From: an uncultured Salinicoccus sp.
GTDB lineage: Bacteria > Bacillota > Bacilli > Staphylococcales > Salinicoccaceae
Reading direction: 5' to 3'
DNA: 64,000 nucleotides
NCBI GenBank assembly: GCA_947494965.1
Contig: CANLWV010000005.1
Coordinates: forward strand, 1-64,000
The notes below the pieces were generated by a model. That model searched no databases. It had not been told where the DNA came from and was given only the letters and a program-made list of their open reading frames with translations. The translations under genes and the position numbers were made by a program. Positions 1-8,277 of this stretch are shown one piece after another (position 1 is the first letter of the stretch; each line of letters opens with the position of its first letter).

Positions 1-52
1 CGCCGCCGGGCAGTATGTACATAATTCAATTATGGATGCGATGAGCCGCATT

Positions 53-77
53 GAGACCTTTATAGGTCTCTTTTTTT
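53..77 (+). terminator. Intrinsic terminator of the gene left of the window
   Basis: Six-base-pair stem GAGACC/GGTCTC with loop TTTATA, followed by seven T. It lies just before tsaE, so it ends an upstream plus-strand gene. Bases 1-52 are too short to assign; one reading frame stops at 42-44 and may be that gene's C-terminus. Confidence 0.7.
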
Positions 78-114
78 GTATAATGGGGATATAATCAAGG
101 AAGGTGGTTGTACG

Positions 115-582
115 ATGGAATTCAGCATTGAAGTCACTGGCTTAATGGAAACTGAGAAACTGGCTAAAACTTTAACGAATTATATAATGGAAGGGACTGT
201 CATCCTCCTCTCCGGTGACCTAGGTGCTGGAAAGACCACTTTCACCCAGTTCATGGGGATGTATTTAGGTGTGAAGCGTAGAATGAGCTCTCCAACTTTC
301 AATATCATAAAAAGTTATCAGGGAAAATTCACAGTCCACCATATGGATTGTTATCGCCTCGAAGATAGTGATGAAGATATGGGCTTTGATGAATACTTCA
401 ATGGCGAAGATGTAGCAATCATCGAATGGCCTGAATTCATACAAGACTTCCTGCCATCTGAGCATCTGGATATTAATATAGAATACGTGAGTGAAGATGT
501 GCGCCGTTATCATTTTAAAGCATTTGGAGAGCATTATATTAAACTATTGGAGGACCTTGAAGATGATTACGCTAATGATTGA
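115..582 (+). CDS. tsaE: tRNA t6A37 biosynthesis ATPase TsaE
   Basis: TsaE is the ATPase partner of the TsaD-TsaB complex that makes N6-threonylcarbamoyladenosine at position 37 of ANN-decoding tRNAs. The 155-residue product carries the Walker A motif GDLGAGKTT at residues 34-42 and the family's later acidic and Trp-containing region (IIEWPEF). I chose the ATG at 115 because AAGGTGG at 101-107 is 7 nt upstream; an in-frame ATG at 76 has no ribosome-binding site. The 3' end overlaps tsaB by 20 nt, the first of three tight overlaps in a four-gene operon. Cytosolic. Assignment is firm. Confidence 0.96.
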   Translation: MEFSIEVTGLMETEKLAKTLTNYIMEGTVILLSGDLGAGKTTFTQFMGMYLGVKRRMSSPTFNIIKSYQGKFTVHHMDCYRLEDSDEDMGFDEYFNGEDVAIIEWPEFIQDFLPSEHLDINIEYVSEDVRRYHFKAFGEHYIKLLEDLEDDYAND

Positions 583-1216
583 TACCTCAAACAGACCTTT
601 ATCTGTGGCCATTAATGAAGATGGCCGTATGGTCGCTGAAATAAATACAACGGTAAGAAAAACACATTCAGCAACAATTATGGTACATATCAATCATCTG
701 CTTGAATCTTCAGGCTATAAGCGCAGTGATATCAACCGTATTGTAGTGGCGCGAGGTCCAGGCTCCTATACTGGAGTAAGAATTGGCGTGACCATTGCGA
801 AAACATTGGCCCAGGCTCTCGGAGTAGAGTTATATTCCGTCTCTTCGCTCGCTGTCATAGCTGCTTCTAGTGGCGCTAAGGGCAATGTTCTACCGATGTT
901 CGATGGAAGACGAGGAAACGTCTACAGCGGACTGTACCATGTATCTGATCACTTTGAAGAGATGGAAGCAGCAGGGTATAAATCTTTGGAAACTGTTTAT
1001 GAAGAAATGGAAAAACATGAAAAAGTTTGCTTATTGGCTGATGGAAGTGAAGCCTTCACTGAAAACTTGCCTAAGTATACACATGCTGTACCGCGCATCA
1101 CCACAGTCGAACAGTATCCTGAAATTCTCAGAAGAGAAAACATTCATGAGATGGTTCCCGAATACCTCAAAATATCGGAGGCTGAGAAAAATTGGATGAA
1201 TCAACAGCAATCATAA
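563..1216 (+). CDS. tsaB: tRNA t6A37 biosynthesis protein TsaB
   Basis: TsaB is the inactive ASKHA-fold paralogue that dimerises with TsaD and is needed for t6A synthesis. The 217-residue product begins MITLMIDTSN, the usual first ASKHA strand, and has the family motif RGPGSYTGVRIG at residues 64-75. The start is the ATG at 563, inside the end of tsaE, with GGAGG at 549-553; the longer open frame from 491 is not supported by a ribosome-binding site. Its 3' end overlaps rimI by 25 nt. Cotranscribed with tsaE, rimI and tsaD. Confidence 0.95.
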   Translation: MITLMIDTSNRPLSVAINEDGRMVAEINTTVRKTHSATIMVHINHLLESSGYKRSDINRIVVARGPGSYTGVRIGVTIAKTLAQALGVELYSVSSLAVIAASSGAKGNVLPMFDGRRGNVYSGLYHVSDHFEEMEAAGYKSLETVYEEMEKHEKVCLLADGSEAFTENLPKYTHAVPRITTVEQYPEILRRENIHEMVPEYLKISEAEKNWMNQQQS

Positions 1217-1647
1217 GACAGATGACGCTAGAAGACGTAGAAGATGTGTACAGCATAGAATGTGCCTCATTTCCCAACACATCCTGGAGCATCGAGGCTT
1301 TCAGGCGTGAATTGACGGCAAATGAATTCGCTACATATTTCGTCATCGAACATTATGGGGAAATAGTAGGTTATTGCGGGACTTGGATCATCATTGATCA
1401 GAGTCAGATCACTACAATTGCCATCGATAGAGGAATGCGGGGCCATGGTTACGGTAAAGCCCTTTTGCAATATGCTAAAGCGTATGCAAAAAAATCCGCC
1501 GAAATCCTGTCGCTCGAAGTGAGCGTGGATAATGAACGGGCAATGACCTTATATGAGAATGAAGGTTTCAAATATGGAGGCATCCGGAAGGACTATTATG
1601 GTCCAGGCAAGGATGCCCACGTGATGTGGGTGAATTTGAATGAATGA
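1192..1647 (+). CDS. rimI: Ribosomal protein S18 N-alpha-acetyltransferase RimI
   Basis: A GNAT-fold protein of 151 residues that in the family acetylates the N-terminal alanine of S18. The acetyl-CoA loop [12 protein letters not shown] lies at about residues 80-91. Translation starts at TTG 1192, with GGAGG at 1177-1181 ten bases upstream; no ATG start fits. Position between tsaB and tsaD is the usual Firmicutes arrangement. It overlaps tsaD by 8 nt. Whether the substrate is S18 rests on family and context, not on the sequence alone. Confidence 0.92.
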   Translation: MDESTAIIRQMTLEDVEDVYSIECASFPNTSWSIEAFRRELTANEFATYFVIEHYGEIVGYCGTWIIIDQSQITTIAIDRGMRGHGYGKALLQYAKAYAKKSAEILSLEVSVDNERAMTLYENEGFKYGGIRKDYYGPGKDAHVMWVNLNE

Positions 1648-2662
1648 AGATATAGTCATCTTAAGTATCGAAACAAGCTGTGATGAAACAGCGTGCAGTG
1701 TGATAAGAAACGGCAATGAAGTGCTATCCAATATAGTAGTCAGTCAAATCGACAGCCATAAAAGGTTTGGGGGTGTGGTGCCCGAGGTGGCTTCCAGACA
1801 CCATGTGGAAACCATTACGGTAGTAATTGAAGAAGCACTTGAAGCAGCACGGATGACACCTGCGGATCTATCTGCCGTTGCAGTTACGGAAGGGCCAGGG
1901 TTGATAGGGGCACTGCTGATAGGTATCAACGCAGCTAAAGCATTTAGTTTTGCCCATGATCTACCGCTTATTCCTGTCCATCATATTGCAGGACATGTGT
2001 ATGCCAACCAGTTGGATGAAGAACTGCATTTTCCTTTGGTGGCGCTCATCGTTTCAGGAGGGCATACAGAACTGATCTACATGAAAGATCATCTGTCCTT
2101 TGAGGTCATCGGTGAAACGCGTGATGATGCAGTGGGGGAAGCCTACGATAAAGTTGCGCGGGTCATAGGCTTGCCCTATCCCGGCGGACCACATGTCGAC
2201 CGGCTCAGTAAAGAAGGACATGATATCTATGAATTTCCACGGGCTTATCTTGAACCAGGGAGTTATGATTTTAGTTTCAGCGGCGTGAAATCGTCCGTCA
2301 TCAACACACTTCATAACCAGAGGCAGAAGGGCCAGGAAGTGAATGCAGCGGATGTAGCAAAAAGTTTTCAGGAAAGTGTTGTAGAAGTGCTGACTGTTAA
2401 AACTTTGAGGGCAGTAAAGGATTATGGAGTAGAAAATCTGATAGTAGCTGGTGGCGTCGCAGCCAATAGTGGTCTGCGCGCGCGTTTTGAAGAGAAATGC
2501 CAAGATGAAGGTATAAAATTAAGTGTGCCACAGTTAAAGTACTGTACAGATAATGCAGCGATGATTGGCGCTGTAGCCTATCACCTCTATAAAAAGGGTG
2601 CTTTCGGAACATTAGAGCTAAATGGGCGCAATACGATCGATATAGAAGAATATACAATGTAG
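1640..2662 (+). CDS. tsaD: tRNA N6-adenosine threonylcarbamoyltransferase TsaD
   Basis: TsaD transfers the threonylcarbamoyl group from threonylcarbamoyl-AMP to A37 of tRNA. The 340-residue length is standard. Visible motifs are SIETSCDET at the N-terminus, the metal-binding HHIAGH (His115 and His119), SGGHTELI, and DNAAMIG near the C-terminus, whose Asp completes the Fe site. The ATG at 1640 lies inside rimI, implying translational coupling. A strong terminator follows at once, so this is the last gene of the t6A operon. Confidence 0.97.
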   Translation: MNEDIVILSIETSCDETACSVIRNGNEVLSNIVVSQIDSHKRFGGVVPEVASRHHVETITVVIEEALEAARMTPADLSAVAVTEGPGLIGALLIGINAAKAFSFAHDLPLIPVHHIAGHVYANQLDEELHFPLVALIVSGGHTELIYMKDHLSFEVIGETRDDAVGEAYDKVARVIGLPYPGGPHVDRLSKEGHDIYEFPRAYLEPGSYDFSFSGVKSSVINTLHNQRQKGQEVNAADVAKSFQESVVEVLTVKTLRAVKDYGVENLIVAGGVAANSGLRARFEEKCQDEGIKLSVPQLKYCTDNAAMIGAVAYHLYKKGAFGTLELNGRNTIDIEEYTM

Positions 2663-2663
2663 A

Positions 2664-2700
2664 AATGCCTATATGGATGGACATCCATATAGGCATTTTT
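2664..2700 (+). terminator. Terminator of the t6A operon
   Basis: A near-perfect stem of about 17 bp (AAATGCCTATATGGATG with its complement) followed by six T, starting two bases after the tsaD stop codon. Confidence 0.93.
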
Positions 2701-2736
2701 TCTGGTAGTATAGTTTGTCAATACGGAACGTTTGTT

Positions 2737-2854
2737 TTATCCACGGCTGTGGATAACTTGTTGATGAAAATGGTTTATCTGCTAATATCAAGCACGTAAT
2801 TGTGGGTATATCTGTGGTTAAGTAGTCCTTAATAGTTATCAACACTGTGGATAA
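2737..2854. promoter_or_regulatory. DnaA-box cluster between tsaD and the ABC-F gene
   Basis: The 251-bp gap holds two perfect DnaA boxes read on the minus strand (TTATCCACA, at 2748-2756 and 2846-2854) and three one-mismatch boxes: TTATCCACG at 2737-2745 (plus), TTAACCACA at 2813-2821 (minus) and TTATCAACA at 2836-2844 (plus). They form two inverted pairs about 100 bp apart. A clustered set like this is unlikely by chance in 118 bp. As I recall, the equivalent gcp-ydiF gap is one of the DnaA-bound clusters in Bacillus subtilis. No AT-rich unwinding element or replication gene is present, so it is probably not an origin. Confidence 0.7.
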
Positions 2855-2951
2855 CTATGTGGAGTAACTGGTATAACAGCATTTAGGGTGTGTATAATAT
2901 CGTGGGTAAATCGATTATGGGTAAAGATGGGGAACGACGAACATACGTTCA

Positions 2952-4871
2952 TCATTCCATTGCTTCCAATGCTTCCGACAATGAGGCCCATTCTTCCATA
3001 AGGCGCTCGAGTGCTGCTTCTGAGTCAATCAATTGCTTGTTGAACTCTGCTGCTTTTTCATAGTCCCCATAAATTTCTGGCAAGGCAAGCGTCTCTTCAA
3101 TGGATTCAATTTCAGCTTCTTTCTCTTGTATTTCTTTTTCAGTTTTAGTGATGCTCTTTCTTGTTTTTTGAATTTCATTACGCTTTTGCTTGTGCGCTTC
3201 ATAACTGTTCGTGTGTTTTACCTCATTCTCTTCTTGTTCGATTTTTATCTGCATTGCCGCCCGTTCTTCTTTTTTATGCTGATAATAACTGTAGTCGCCG
3301 TTATATATATCGGTGTGCTGATCGCCCATTTCTACGATTTTATTGGCAATGCGGTTGATGAAATAGCGATCATGCGAAACAAATAGTAGGGTGCCGGGGA
3401 AATTCTGCAGCGACTGCTCCAAGACTTCCTTGCTGTCGATATCCAAGTGGTTCGTCGGCTCATCAAGTATGAGCAGATTATTTTTTTCAAGCATCAATTT
3501 CGCCAACTGGATGCGGGCCTTCTCCCCACCGCTCAAATCATTGATCTGTTTCATGACCTCGTCTTGGGTGAACAGGAAACGCCCCAACACTTTGCGGACA
3601 TCACTTTCGTTCATGTTTGGGTATTCATGCCATAATTCTTCAAGGACGCTTCTCCCGGAAGTGAATTCTGCCTGCTTCTGGTCATAATAACCGATCGATA
3701 CGTTGGCCCCATAGATGATTTCCCCGTCATGCTGTGATAACTTTTTGGCGATCGTCTTGACCAGGGTTGATTTACCGATGCCATTCGGGCCAATGATTGC
3801 GAGACGGTCGCCTTTATCGATGTTCAGATTGATGTGACTGTTTAAAGTCTCTTCGTACCCGATGGCGAGATTTTTGATTCTGAGCACATCATTGCCGCTC
3901 TCCCGTCTGATGTCGAATGAGAAGTCTGCACTTTTCGTGTCCATTCTAGGCAAGTTTATACGTTCCATGCTCTCTAGCTTCTTCCGGCGACTCTTCGCCA
4001 TATTGCTTGTCGAGGCACGGGCAATGTTTTTCTCTACAAACGTTTCCAGTTCTTTAATCTCTTTCTGTTGATGTTCAAAGGCCTTCATCTGCAACGCATG
4101 GTTTTTTTCCTTTTCCTTTACATAACCCGAGTAGTCGGTATGGTAAAGGGTGCCTCTATGCATCTCGACTTCATATATCTTATCGACAGTACGATCGAGG
4201 AAGTAGCGATCATGGCTGATTATGGCTATGGCGCCTGAGAAGCTGTTAAGATACTGCTCGAGCCACGCGACGGTATCCATATCCAAGTGGTTGGTCGGTT
4301 CGTCCAGAAGGAGCAGATCAGGCTTGGATAGGAGCATCTGTCCGAGCGCAAGGCGTGTCTTCTGGCCGCCGGAGAAAGCTTCTACGCTCCGGTGGAGGTC
4401 CTCAGGCATGAACCCGAGACCGGTCAGAACGGTCTTTACTTCTGAATCTATCGTATATCCGCCTTCAGCTTCGAAGATATTCTGCACTTTCTCGTATCTA
4501 TCGAGTTGGTCTTGATAGTCTTTATCATCATAGTCATGTACAGCAAGCCATTCGGCAATCCTTTCCATTTCCTTTCCCGTCTCAAGCAGCCTCGAGAAAG
4601 GGCGTAGCATTTCCTCCCTGACATTATGATTGGACTCGAGTGTCATCTGTTGTGTCAGATAACCTATTGAAATGCCTTTGGGGCTGGTGATCTGTCCTTC
4701 ATCAATACTCATCTCACCGGCCATCATCTTCATCAAAGTTGTTTTTCCGGCACCATTCTTACCGACGATGCCGATTGTCTGTCCTGTTTTAATTTCCAGG
4801 TTCATATTTTCAAAAATCATATCTGTACCGAAAGATTTTTTTATGTTCCCTAATTGCATCACTATCATCAT
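2952..4871 (-). CDS. ABC-F family ATP-binding protein (YdiF type)
   Basis: A soluble protein of 639 residues with two ABC ATPase domains and no membrane segments, the signature of ABC-F translation factors. The first Walker A is GKNGAGKTT near residue 37, with signature FSGGQKTRLAL; the second has GPNGIGKST with LSGGEKARIQL. The domains are joined by a charged ABC-F linker (about 240-310), and a coiled-coil tail rich in Glu and Lys follows the second. Its position beside tsaD and rex matches ydiF. Housekeeping ABC-F proteins act at the ribosome; nothing marks it as a resistance subtype. Start is ATG 4871 or the in-frame ATG at 4859. Confidence 0.9.
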   Translation of the reverse strand: MMIVMQLGNIKKSFGTDMIFENMNLEIKTGQTIGIVGKNGAGKTTLMKMMAGEMSIDEGQITSPKGISIGYLTQQMTLESNHNVREEMLRPFSRLLETGKEMERIAEWLAVHDYDDKDYQDQLDRYEKVQNIFEAEGGYTIDSEVKTVLTGLGFMPEDLHRSVEAFSGGQKTRLALGQMLLSKPDLLLLDEPTNHLDMDTVAWLEQYLNSFSGAIAIISHDRYFLDRTVDKIYEVEMHRGTLYHTDYSGYVKEKEKNHALQMKAFEHQQKEIKELETFVEKNIARASTSNMAKSRRKKLESMERINLPRMDTKSADFSFDIRRESGNDVLRIKNLAIGYEETLNSHINLNIDKGDRLAIIGPNGIGKSTLVKTIAKKLSQHDGEIIYGANVSIGYYDQKQAEFTSGRSVLEELWHEYPNMNESDVRKVLGRFLFTQDEVMKQINDLSGGEKARIQLAKLMLEKNNLLILDEPTNHLDIDSKEVLEQSLQNFPGTLLFVSHDRYFINRIANKIVEMGDQHTDIYNGDYSYYQHKKEERAAMQIKIEQEENEVKHTNSYEAHKQKRNEIQKTRKSITKTEKEIQEKEAEIESIEETLALPEIYGDYEKAAEFNKQLIDSEAALERLMEEWASLSEALEAME

Positions 4872-4960
4872 AAATCCCTCACTTTCCTCAAGTTTACAAT
4901 ATATAGCGTAAAAAAACGATGAAATCAGGTGACTCTTATGGCACTATAGGCGTGCAATTA

Positions 4961-4975
4961 TGATATAATATATCA
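4961..4975 (+). promoter_or_regulatory. Palindrome and -10 region of the rex promoter
   Basis: TGATATA-A-TATATCA is a perfect 15-bp palindrome containing the -10 hexamer TATAAT (4964-4969), about 30 bp before the rex start. It may be an operator or merely a symmetric -10 region. It does not match the Rex consensus TTGTGA-N6-TCACAA. Confidence 0.4.
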
Positions 4976-5005
4976 ACAAAGTGCAATAGAAGAGGTGTAC
5001 GAGAT

Positions 5006-5638
5006 TTGAATAATAAAAAGAAAATCCCGAATGCAACGATGAAGCGCTTGCCCCTGTATTATAGATTCTTTAAAAACTCCGAAAAATCAGGGGTGGATCG
5101 GGTTTCTTCACGGGAGATCAGTGAAGCACTGGATATAGATTCTGCAACAATTCGGCGTGATTTCTCCTATTTCGGTGAACTTGGCCGAAAAGGTTACGGA
5201 TACAACGTCAAGAGCCTGTTGAAATTCTTTATGGAACATATCCAGGGCAACCAGAAGCGGAATGTCGCCATCATCGGTGCAGGTAACTTGGGTAGTGCAT
5301 TATTGAACTATAAATTCAGCAACATAAATGATAGAATGAACATAGTTGCTGCATTTGACAATGACAGCAGCATTGTCGGAACAACAATCAATGATACTAC
5401 AGTCCACCACTCGGATGAAATTGAAAAGATGGCTAAAGAACACGGCATAGATGTGGCAATCCTCACATTGCCTGCAGAAGTCAGCCAGGAGATGGCTGAA
5501 CGTCTTGAGGCGGCCGGAATTAAAGGCATTCTTAATTTTACACCGATGAGGCTGGATGTAAGCGATGGAATCTATGTACACAATATAGATTTGAGTGTCG
5601 AATTGCAGGCACTGTTCTTTTATATGAAACATATCTAG
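5006..5638 (+). CDS. rex: Redox-sensing transcriptional repressor Rex
   Basis: Rex represses anaerobic and fermentation genes and is released from DNA by NADH. The 210-residue product has an N-terminal winged helix (about 1-80; [14 protein letters not shown] is the recognition region) and a Rossmann fold with GAGNLG at residues 91-96. It ends in the domain-swapped helix typical of Rex dimers. Translation begins at TTG 5006 with AGAGGTG at 4991-4997; no ATG alternative is nearby. It is transcribed away from the ABC-F gene and only 10 nt from tatA, so rex and tatA probably share a transcript. Confidence 0.95.
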   Translation: MNNKKKIPNATMKRLPLYYRFFKNSEKSGVDRVSSREISEALDIDSATIRRDFSYFGELGRKGYGYNVKSLLKFFMEHIQGNQKRNVAIIGAGNLGSALLNYKFSNINDRMNIVAAFDNDSSIVGTTINDTTVHHSDEIEKMAKEHGIDVAILTLPAEVSQEMAERLEAAGIKGILNFTPMRLDVSDGIYVHNIDLSVELQALFFYMKHI

Positions 5639-5648
5639 GAGGGATACT

Positions 5649-5885
5649 GTGCTCGAAATGTTCATACCGACTACACTTATGGTAGTAACGCCAACGAGTA
5701 TGATTGTAATTGCGGTTGTAGCGCTCATCATATTCGGACCTAAGAAACTGCCCCAATTCGGAAAAGCCATGGGCTCCACTTTGAAGGAATTCAAAGATGC
5801 AACAAAAGGCCTTGCTACAGATGATGATGACGAAGAAGAAGAAGAGAAGAAGAAATCCCAGAAGAAAATCGAATCTGAAGTATAA
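5649..5885 (+). CDS. tatA: Sec-independent translocase subunit TatA
   Basis: A 78-residue TatA protein that polymerises to form the Tat pore for folded proteins. It has one N-terminal membrane helix (about 12-29), the hinge FGPKKLP at 29-35, an amphipathic helix, and an acidic then lysine-rich tail ([12 protein letters not shown]). The GTG at 5649 is preferred over ATG 5658 because AGGAGGG at 5637-5643 is 5 nt upstream of it. tatC follows, but an intrinsic terminator lies between the two, which may keep TatA in excess over TatC. Confidence 0.95.
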   Translation: MLEMFIPTTLMVVTPTSMIVIAVVALIIFGPKKLPQFGKAMGSTLKEFKDATKGLATDDDDEEEEEKKKSQKKIESEV

Positions 5886-5892
5886 AGGTCTT

Positions 5893-5917
5893 GAGGTGGC
5901 GGAAGCCGCCTTTTTTT
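5893..5917 (+). terminator. Internal terminator between tatA and tatC
   Basis: Stem GGTGGC/GCCGCC (5895-5900 with 5905-5910, one G-U pair, flanked by A-T) with tetraloop GGAA, then seven T. The tatC ribosome-binding site GAGGTGG (5921-5927) repeats the left arm, so the GCCGCC arm could pair with either copy. Confidence 0.85.
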
Positions 5918-5934
5918 AAAGAGGTGGAAAATTG

Positions 5935-6690
5935 ATGAATGAATTGGAAAAGAAGGAAATCACTGAGCACCTTGATGAATTGCGCAAACGGCTTATGATC
6001 GTCATATACTTTTTTGCAGGCGCAATGCTGGTCGGCTTTTTCCTTTCCAAACCGTTAATATACCAGGTTCAGGAAGCACCGTGGACCGAATCCATACAGA
6101 TGCACGCATTCCAAGTGACTGATCCGCTTAAAATATATCTGATGGTCATCATGATCATCGGTTTTGTAATCGTACTCCCGGTAATACTGTATCAGATATG
6201 GGCCTTTGTATCGCCGGGGCTCTACAGCAATGAGAGGAAGCTGACGCTATCCTACATTCCGATTGTCATGCTGCTTATGCTTCTTGGCATGGCTTTCAGC
6301 TACTTCATACTTGTACCATACATCATACAATTCACCTTTGAACTGTCAGAAGATATGGGGATAGAGACGACGATCGGCATCAATCAATATTTTGGTTTCC
6401 TGTTCAGGACAGTCCTGCCATTCGGCCTGATTTTCCAAATGCCGATACTGGTACTTTTCCTGACTCAGCTGGGGCTGCTGACCCCAATGTTTTTGAAGAA
6501 GAACAGAAAGTATGCCTATTTCATCCTGTTGGTTGTAGCAGCTTTGATTGCGCCACCTGATTTGATGACCCATATCATGTTGACAATCCCGATGATCGTC
6601 CTGTACGAAATCAGCATCTATATTTCCAAAATCGGTTACCGTAGACATTTAAGGGCAGAGCAAAAGGCAATTGAAGAATCATTGGACTAA
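5935..6690 (+). CDS. tatC: Sec-independent translocase subunit TatC
   Basis: TatC is the six-helix receptor for twin-arginine signal peptides. The roughly 251-residue product has the conserved cytoplasmic N-terminal EHLDELRKRL, the loop FVSPGLYSNERK, and six hydrophobic helices. ATG 5935 follows GAGGTGG (5921-5927) at 7 nt; TTG at 5932 is possible but less well spaced. It lies downstream of the tatA terminator and only 20 nt before the GH32-like gene, so those two are probably cotranscribed. No obvious Tat substrate is encoded beside it. Confidence 0.95.
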   Translation: MNELEKKEITEHLDELRKRLMIVIYFFAGAMLVGFFLSKPLIYQVQEAPWTESIQMHAFQVTDPLKIYLMVIMIIGFVIVLPVILYQIWAFVSPGLYSNERKLTLSYIPIVMLLMLLGMAFSYFILVPYIIQFTFELSEDMGIETTIGINQYFGFLFRTVLPFGLIFQMPILVLFLTQLGLLTPMFLKKNRKYAYFILLVVAALIAPPDLMTHIMLTIPMIVLYEISIYISKIGYRRHLRAEQKAIEESLD

Positions 6691-6710
6691 GATTTGGGAG
6701 GTTTTTTGAG

Positions 6711-8153
6711 ATGGCATTGGATTCAGATGGAAGGATGTTCAGCCATCCATCGGCTGATGGGCAGCTTGATACACATATCCCAAAAAACGTGTCGCATGAA
6801 TGGCGACAGCGTTATCATGTGCAACCCCCTACAGGGGCCTTGAATGGCCTTGCGGGCCTTGTGTCGGATGATGAGGGGTATCATTTGTTCTATGAATGGA
6901 TGCCTGTATATGGTCAACGAACGAAATGTCTGTATCATCTCACATCAAAGGATATGGTGACATTCGATGACCAAGGCGTCATAAAAATGTTGTCGGACGG
7001 CGACTCACCAGGGTCTGCCATCGTTGCCGACAATCAAGATGGGCTACATCTTTTCTACACTGGCTTAAAATCGGGGAGATGCATTCAATATCGCTCCATA
7101 TTGGATGCCCAAAAAGAAGTCAAGGCAACTGAAGCCATCGTAAAAGGGACGCCTCAGGGGTATCTGCCGATAATGAACGCGCCGTATGTATTTCATAAGG
7201 ATAGGTATCGCATGATGCTCGGAACCGGGACTGAAGATGAGTTTGGACGTATACTCCTTTTCAGCGGTGACAGCCCCTCCGCCTTCCAGTATGATGGCCC
7301 CTTGACTACAGAGCTCGATCAGTTCGGTTTCATGTGGACCCACCCTGAATACTTCAAGGTGAGTGACAAAGATATATTAATCTTCAATGTCAAAGGTCTG
7401 GATAAGTATCAGAACAGCTATTGGAATATTTATCAATCGGGCTACCTTGTAGGGGATATTGATTTTAATGCATTGCATATGACACATGGCGCATTTCATG
7501 AACTGGACCACGGATTCGACTTTTATGCTCCTAAAACCGTGATGTTTGAAGGGAGAAGGCTGTTGATCGGATGGATGGGCACAGAGGAGACGGACTATCC
7601 AACAGATGGAGAGTGGGGCCATTGCTTGACTATACCTAGAGAGGTGGCTGTTCAAGGGTCGCGTGTGATGCAGAAGCCTTTTTTCGGATTGCGCAAATAT
7701 AGAATGAACGAACTGACTGCTGAAGGTTATTTCGATCATCATCCAAGAAAGATTAAAGACTTCTATGGCCACAGCTATGAATTGGTCCTCGATATACTCG
7801 AGAATAACGCAAACCGCATCCACATCGATTTGCGGGTAAGCAGGCGCGAACATACAAGCTTGATCTATGACAGCGAATCGCAGGTTTTGACATTGGACAG
7901 GACCTTCAGCGGCAAACTGCCCGGCAATGTTGATGGGACCACCCGGAAAGTCCAACTCGATGCCCCGTTATCGCATCTTAATATCTTTATGGATATCTCC
8001 AGCATAGAAGTGTTCGCCAATGACGGAGAAGCGGTGATGAGTGCGAGAATATTTCCCTCGAGTGAATCTACAGGCGTAGAATTTTCCACGGAAATAGGAG
8101 GGTGTCATGTCAAAATGGCAAGGTATGATATAAAGCCAATCAATGGTGATTAA
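6711..8153 (+). CDS. GH32-fold protein with all three catalytic acids replaced (probable pseudoenzyme)
   Basis: A 480-residue homologue of sucrose-6-phosphate hydrolase (ScrB/SacA). The fold is well conserved: YHVQPPTG, HLFYEW, GSAIVADNQDGLHLFYTG, ELDHGFDFYAP, LLIGWMG, CLTIPRE, and the C-terminal sandwich motif SSIEVFANDGE. The catalytic motifs are not. The nucleophile motif NDPNG reads NGLAG (Asp to Gly46); the transition-state motif RDP reads NAP (Asp to Ala157); the acid/base motif ECP reads THP (Glu to Thr210). GH32 hydrolysis by the known mechanism should therefore be impossible, yet the frame is intact. ATG 6711 has GGGAGG 9 nt upstream. It follows tatC by 20 nt and precedes an RpiR regulator. 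A sugar-binding or sensing role is inference. Confidence 0.85.
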   Translation: MALDSDGRMFSHPSADGQLDTHIPKNVSHEWRQRYHVQPPTGALNGLAGLVSDDEGYHLFYEWMPVYGQRTKCLYHLTSKDMVTFDDQGVIKMLSDGDSPGSAIVADNQDGLHLFYTGLKSGRCIQYRSILDAQKEVKATEAIVKGTPQGYLPIMNAPYVFHKDRYRMMLGTGTEDEFGRILLFSGDSPSAFQYDGPLTTELDQFGFMWTHPEYFKVSDKDILIFNVKGLDKYQNSYWNIYQSGYLVGDIDFNALHMTHGAFHELDHGFDFYAPKTVMFEGRRLLIGWMGTEETDYPTDGEWGHCLTIPREVAVQGSRVMQKPFFGLRKYRMNELTAEGYFDHHPRKIKDFYGHSYELVLDILENNANRIHIDLRVSRREHTSLIYDSESQVLTLDRTFSGKLPGNVDGTTRKVQLDAPLSHLNIFMDISSIEVFANDGEAVMSARIFPSSESTGVEFSTEIGGCHVKMARYDIKPINGD

Positions 8154-8277
8154 CGCTTCGCTCCGCATCATGAAATAAATTTTATTATTGAAGGATAAAA
8201 ACTTTCATTTCTTCTTATAATATTTTGATTATTTTGTTATCATTGGGAGTAACAACGTAGGCGAGAGGGGAAAAACT

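Noticed and set aside
2737-2854. Replication origin
   Set aside because: No dnaA, dnaN or other origin genes and no AT-rich unwinding region; a DnaA-binding cluster away from oriC fits better.
4961-4975. Rex operator for autoregulation
   Set aside because: The palindrome is AT-only and lacks the TTGTGA/TCACAA half-sites of Rex boxes; kept only as a -10 palindrome.
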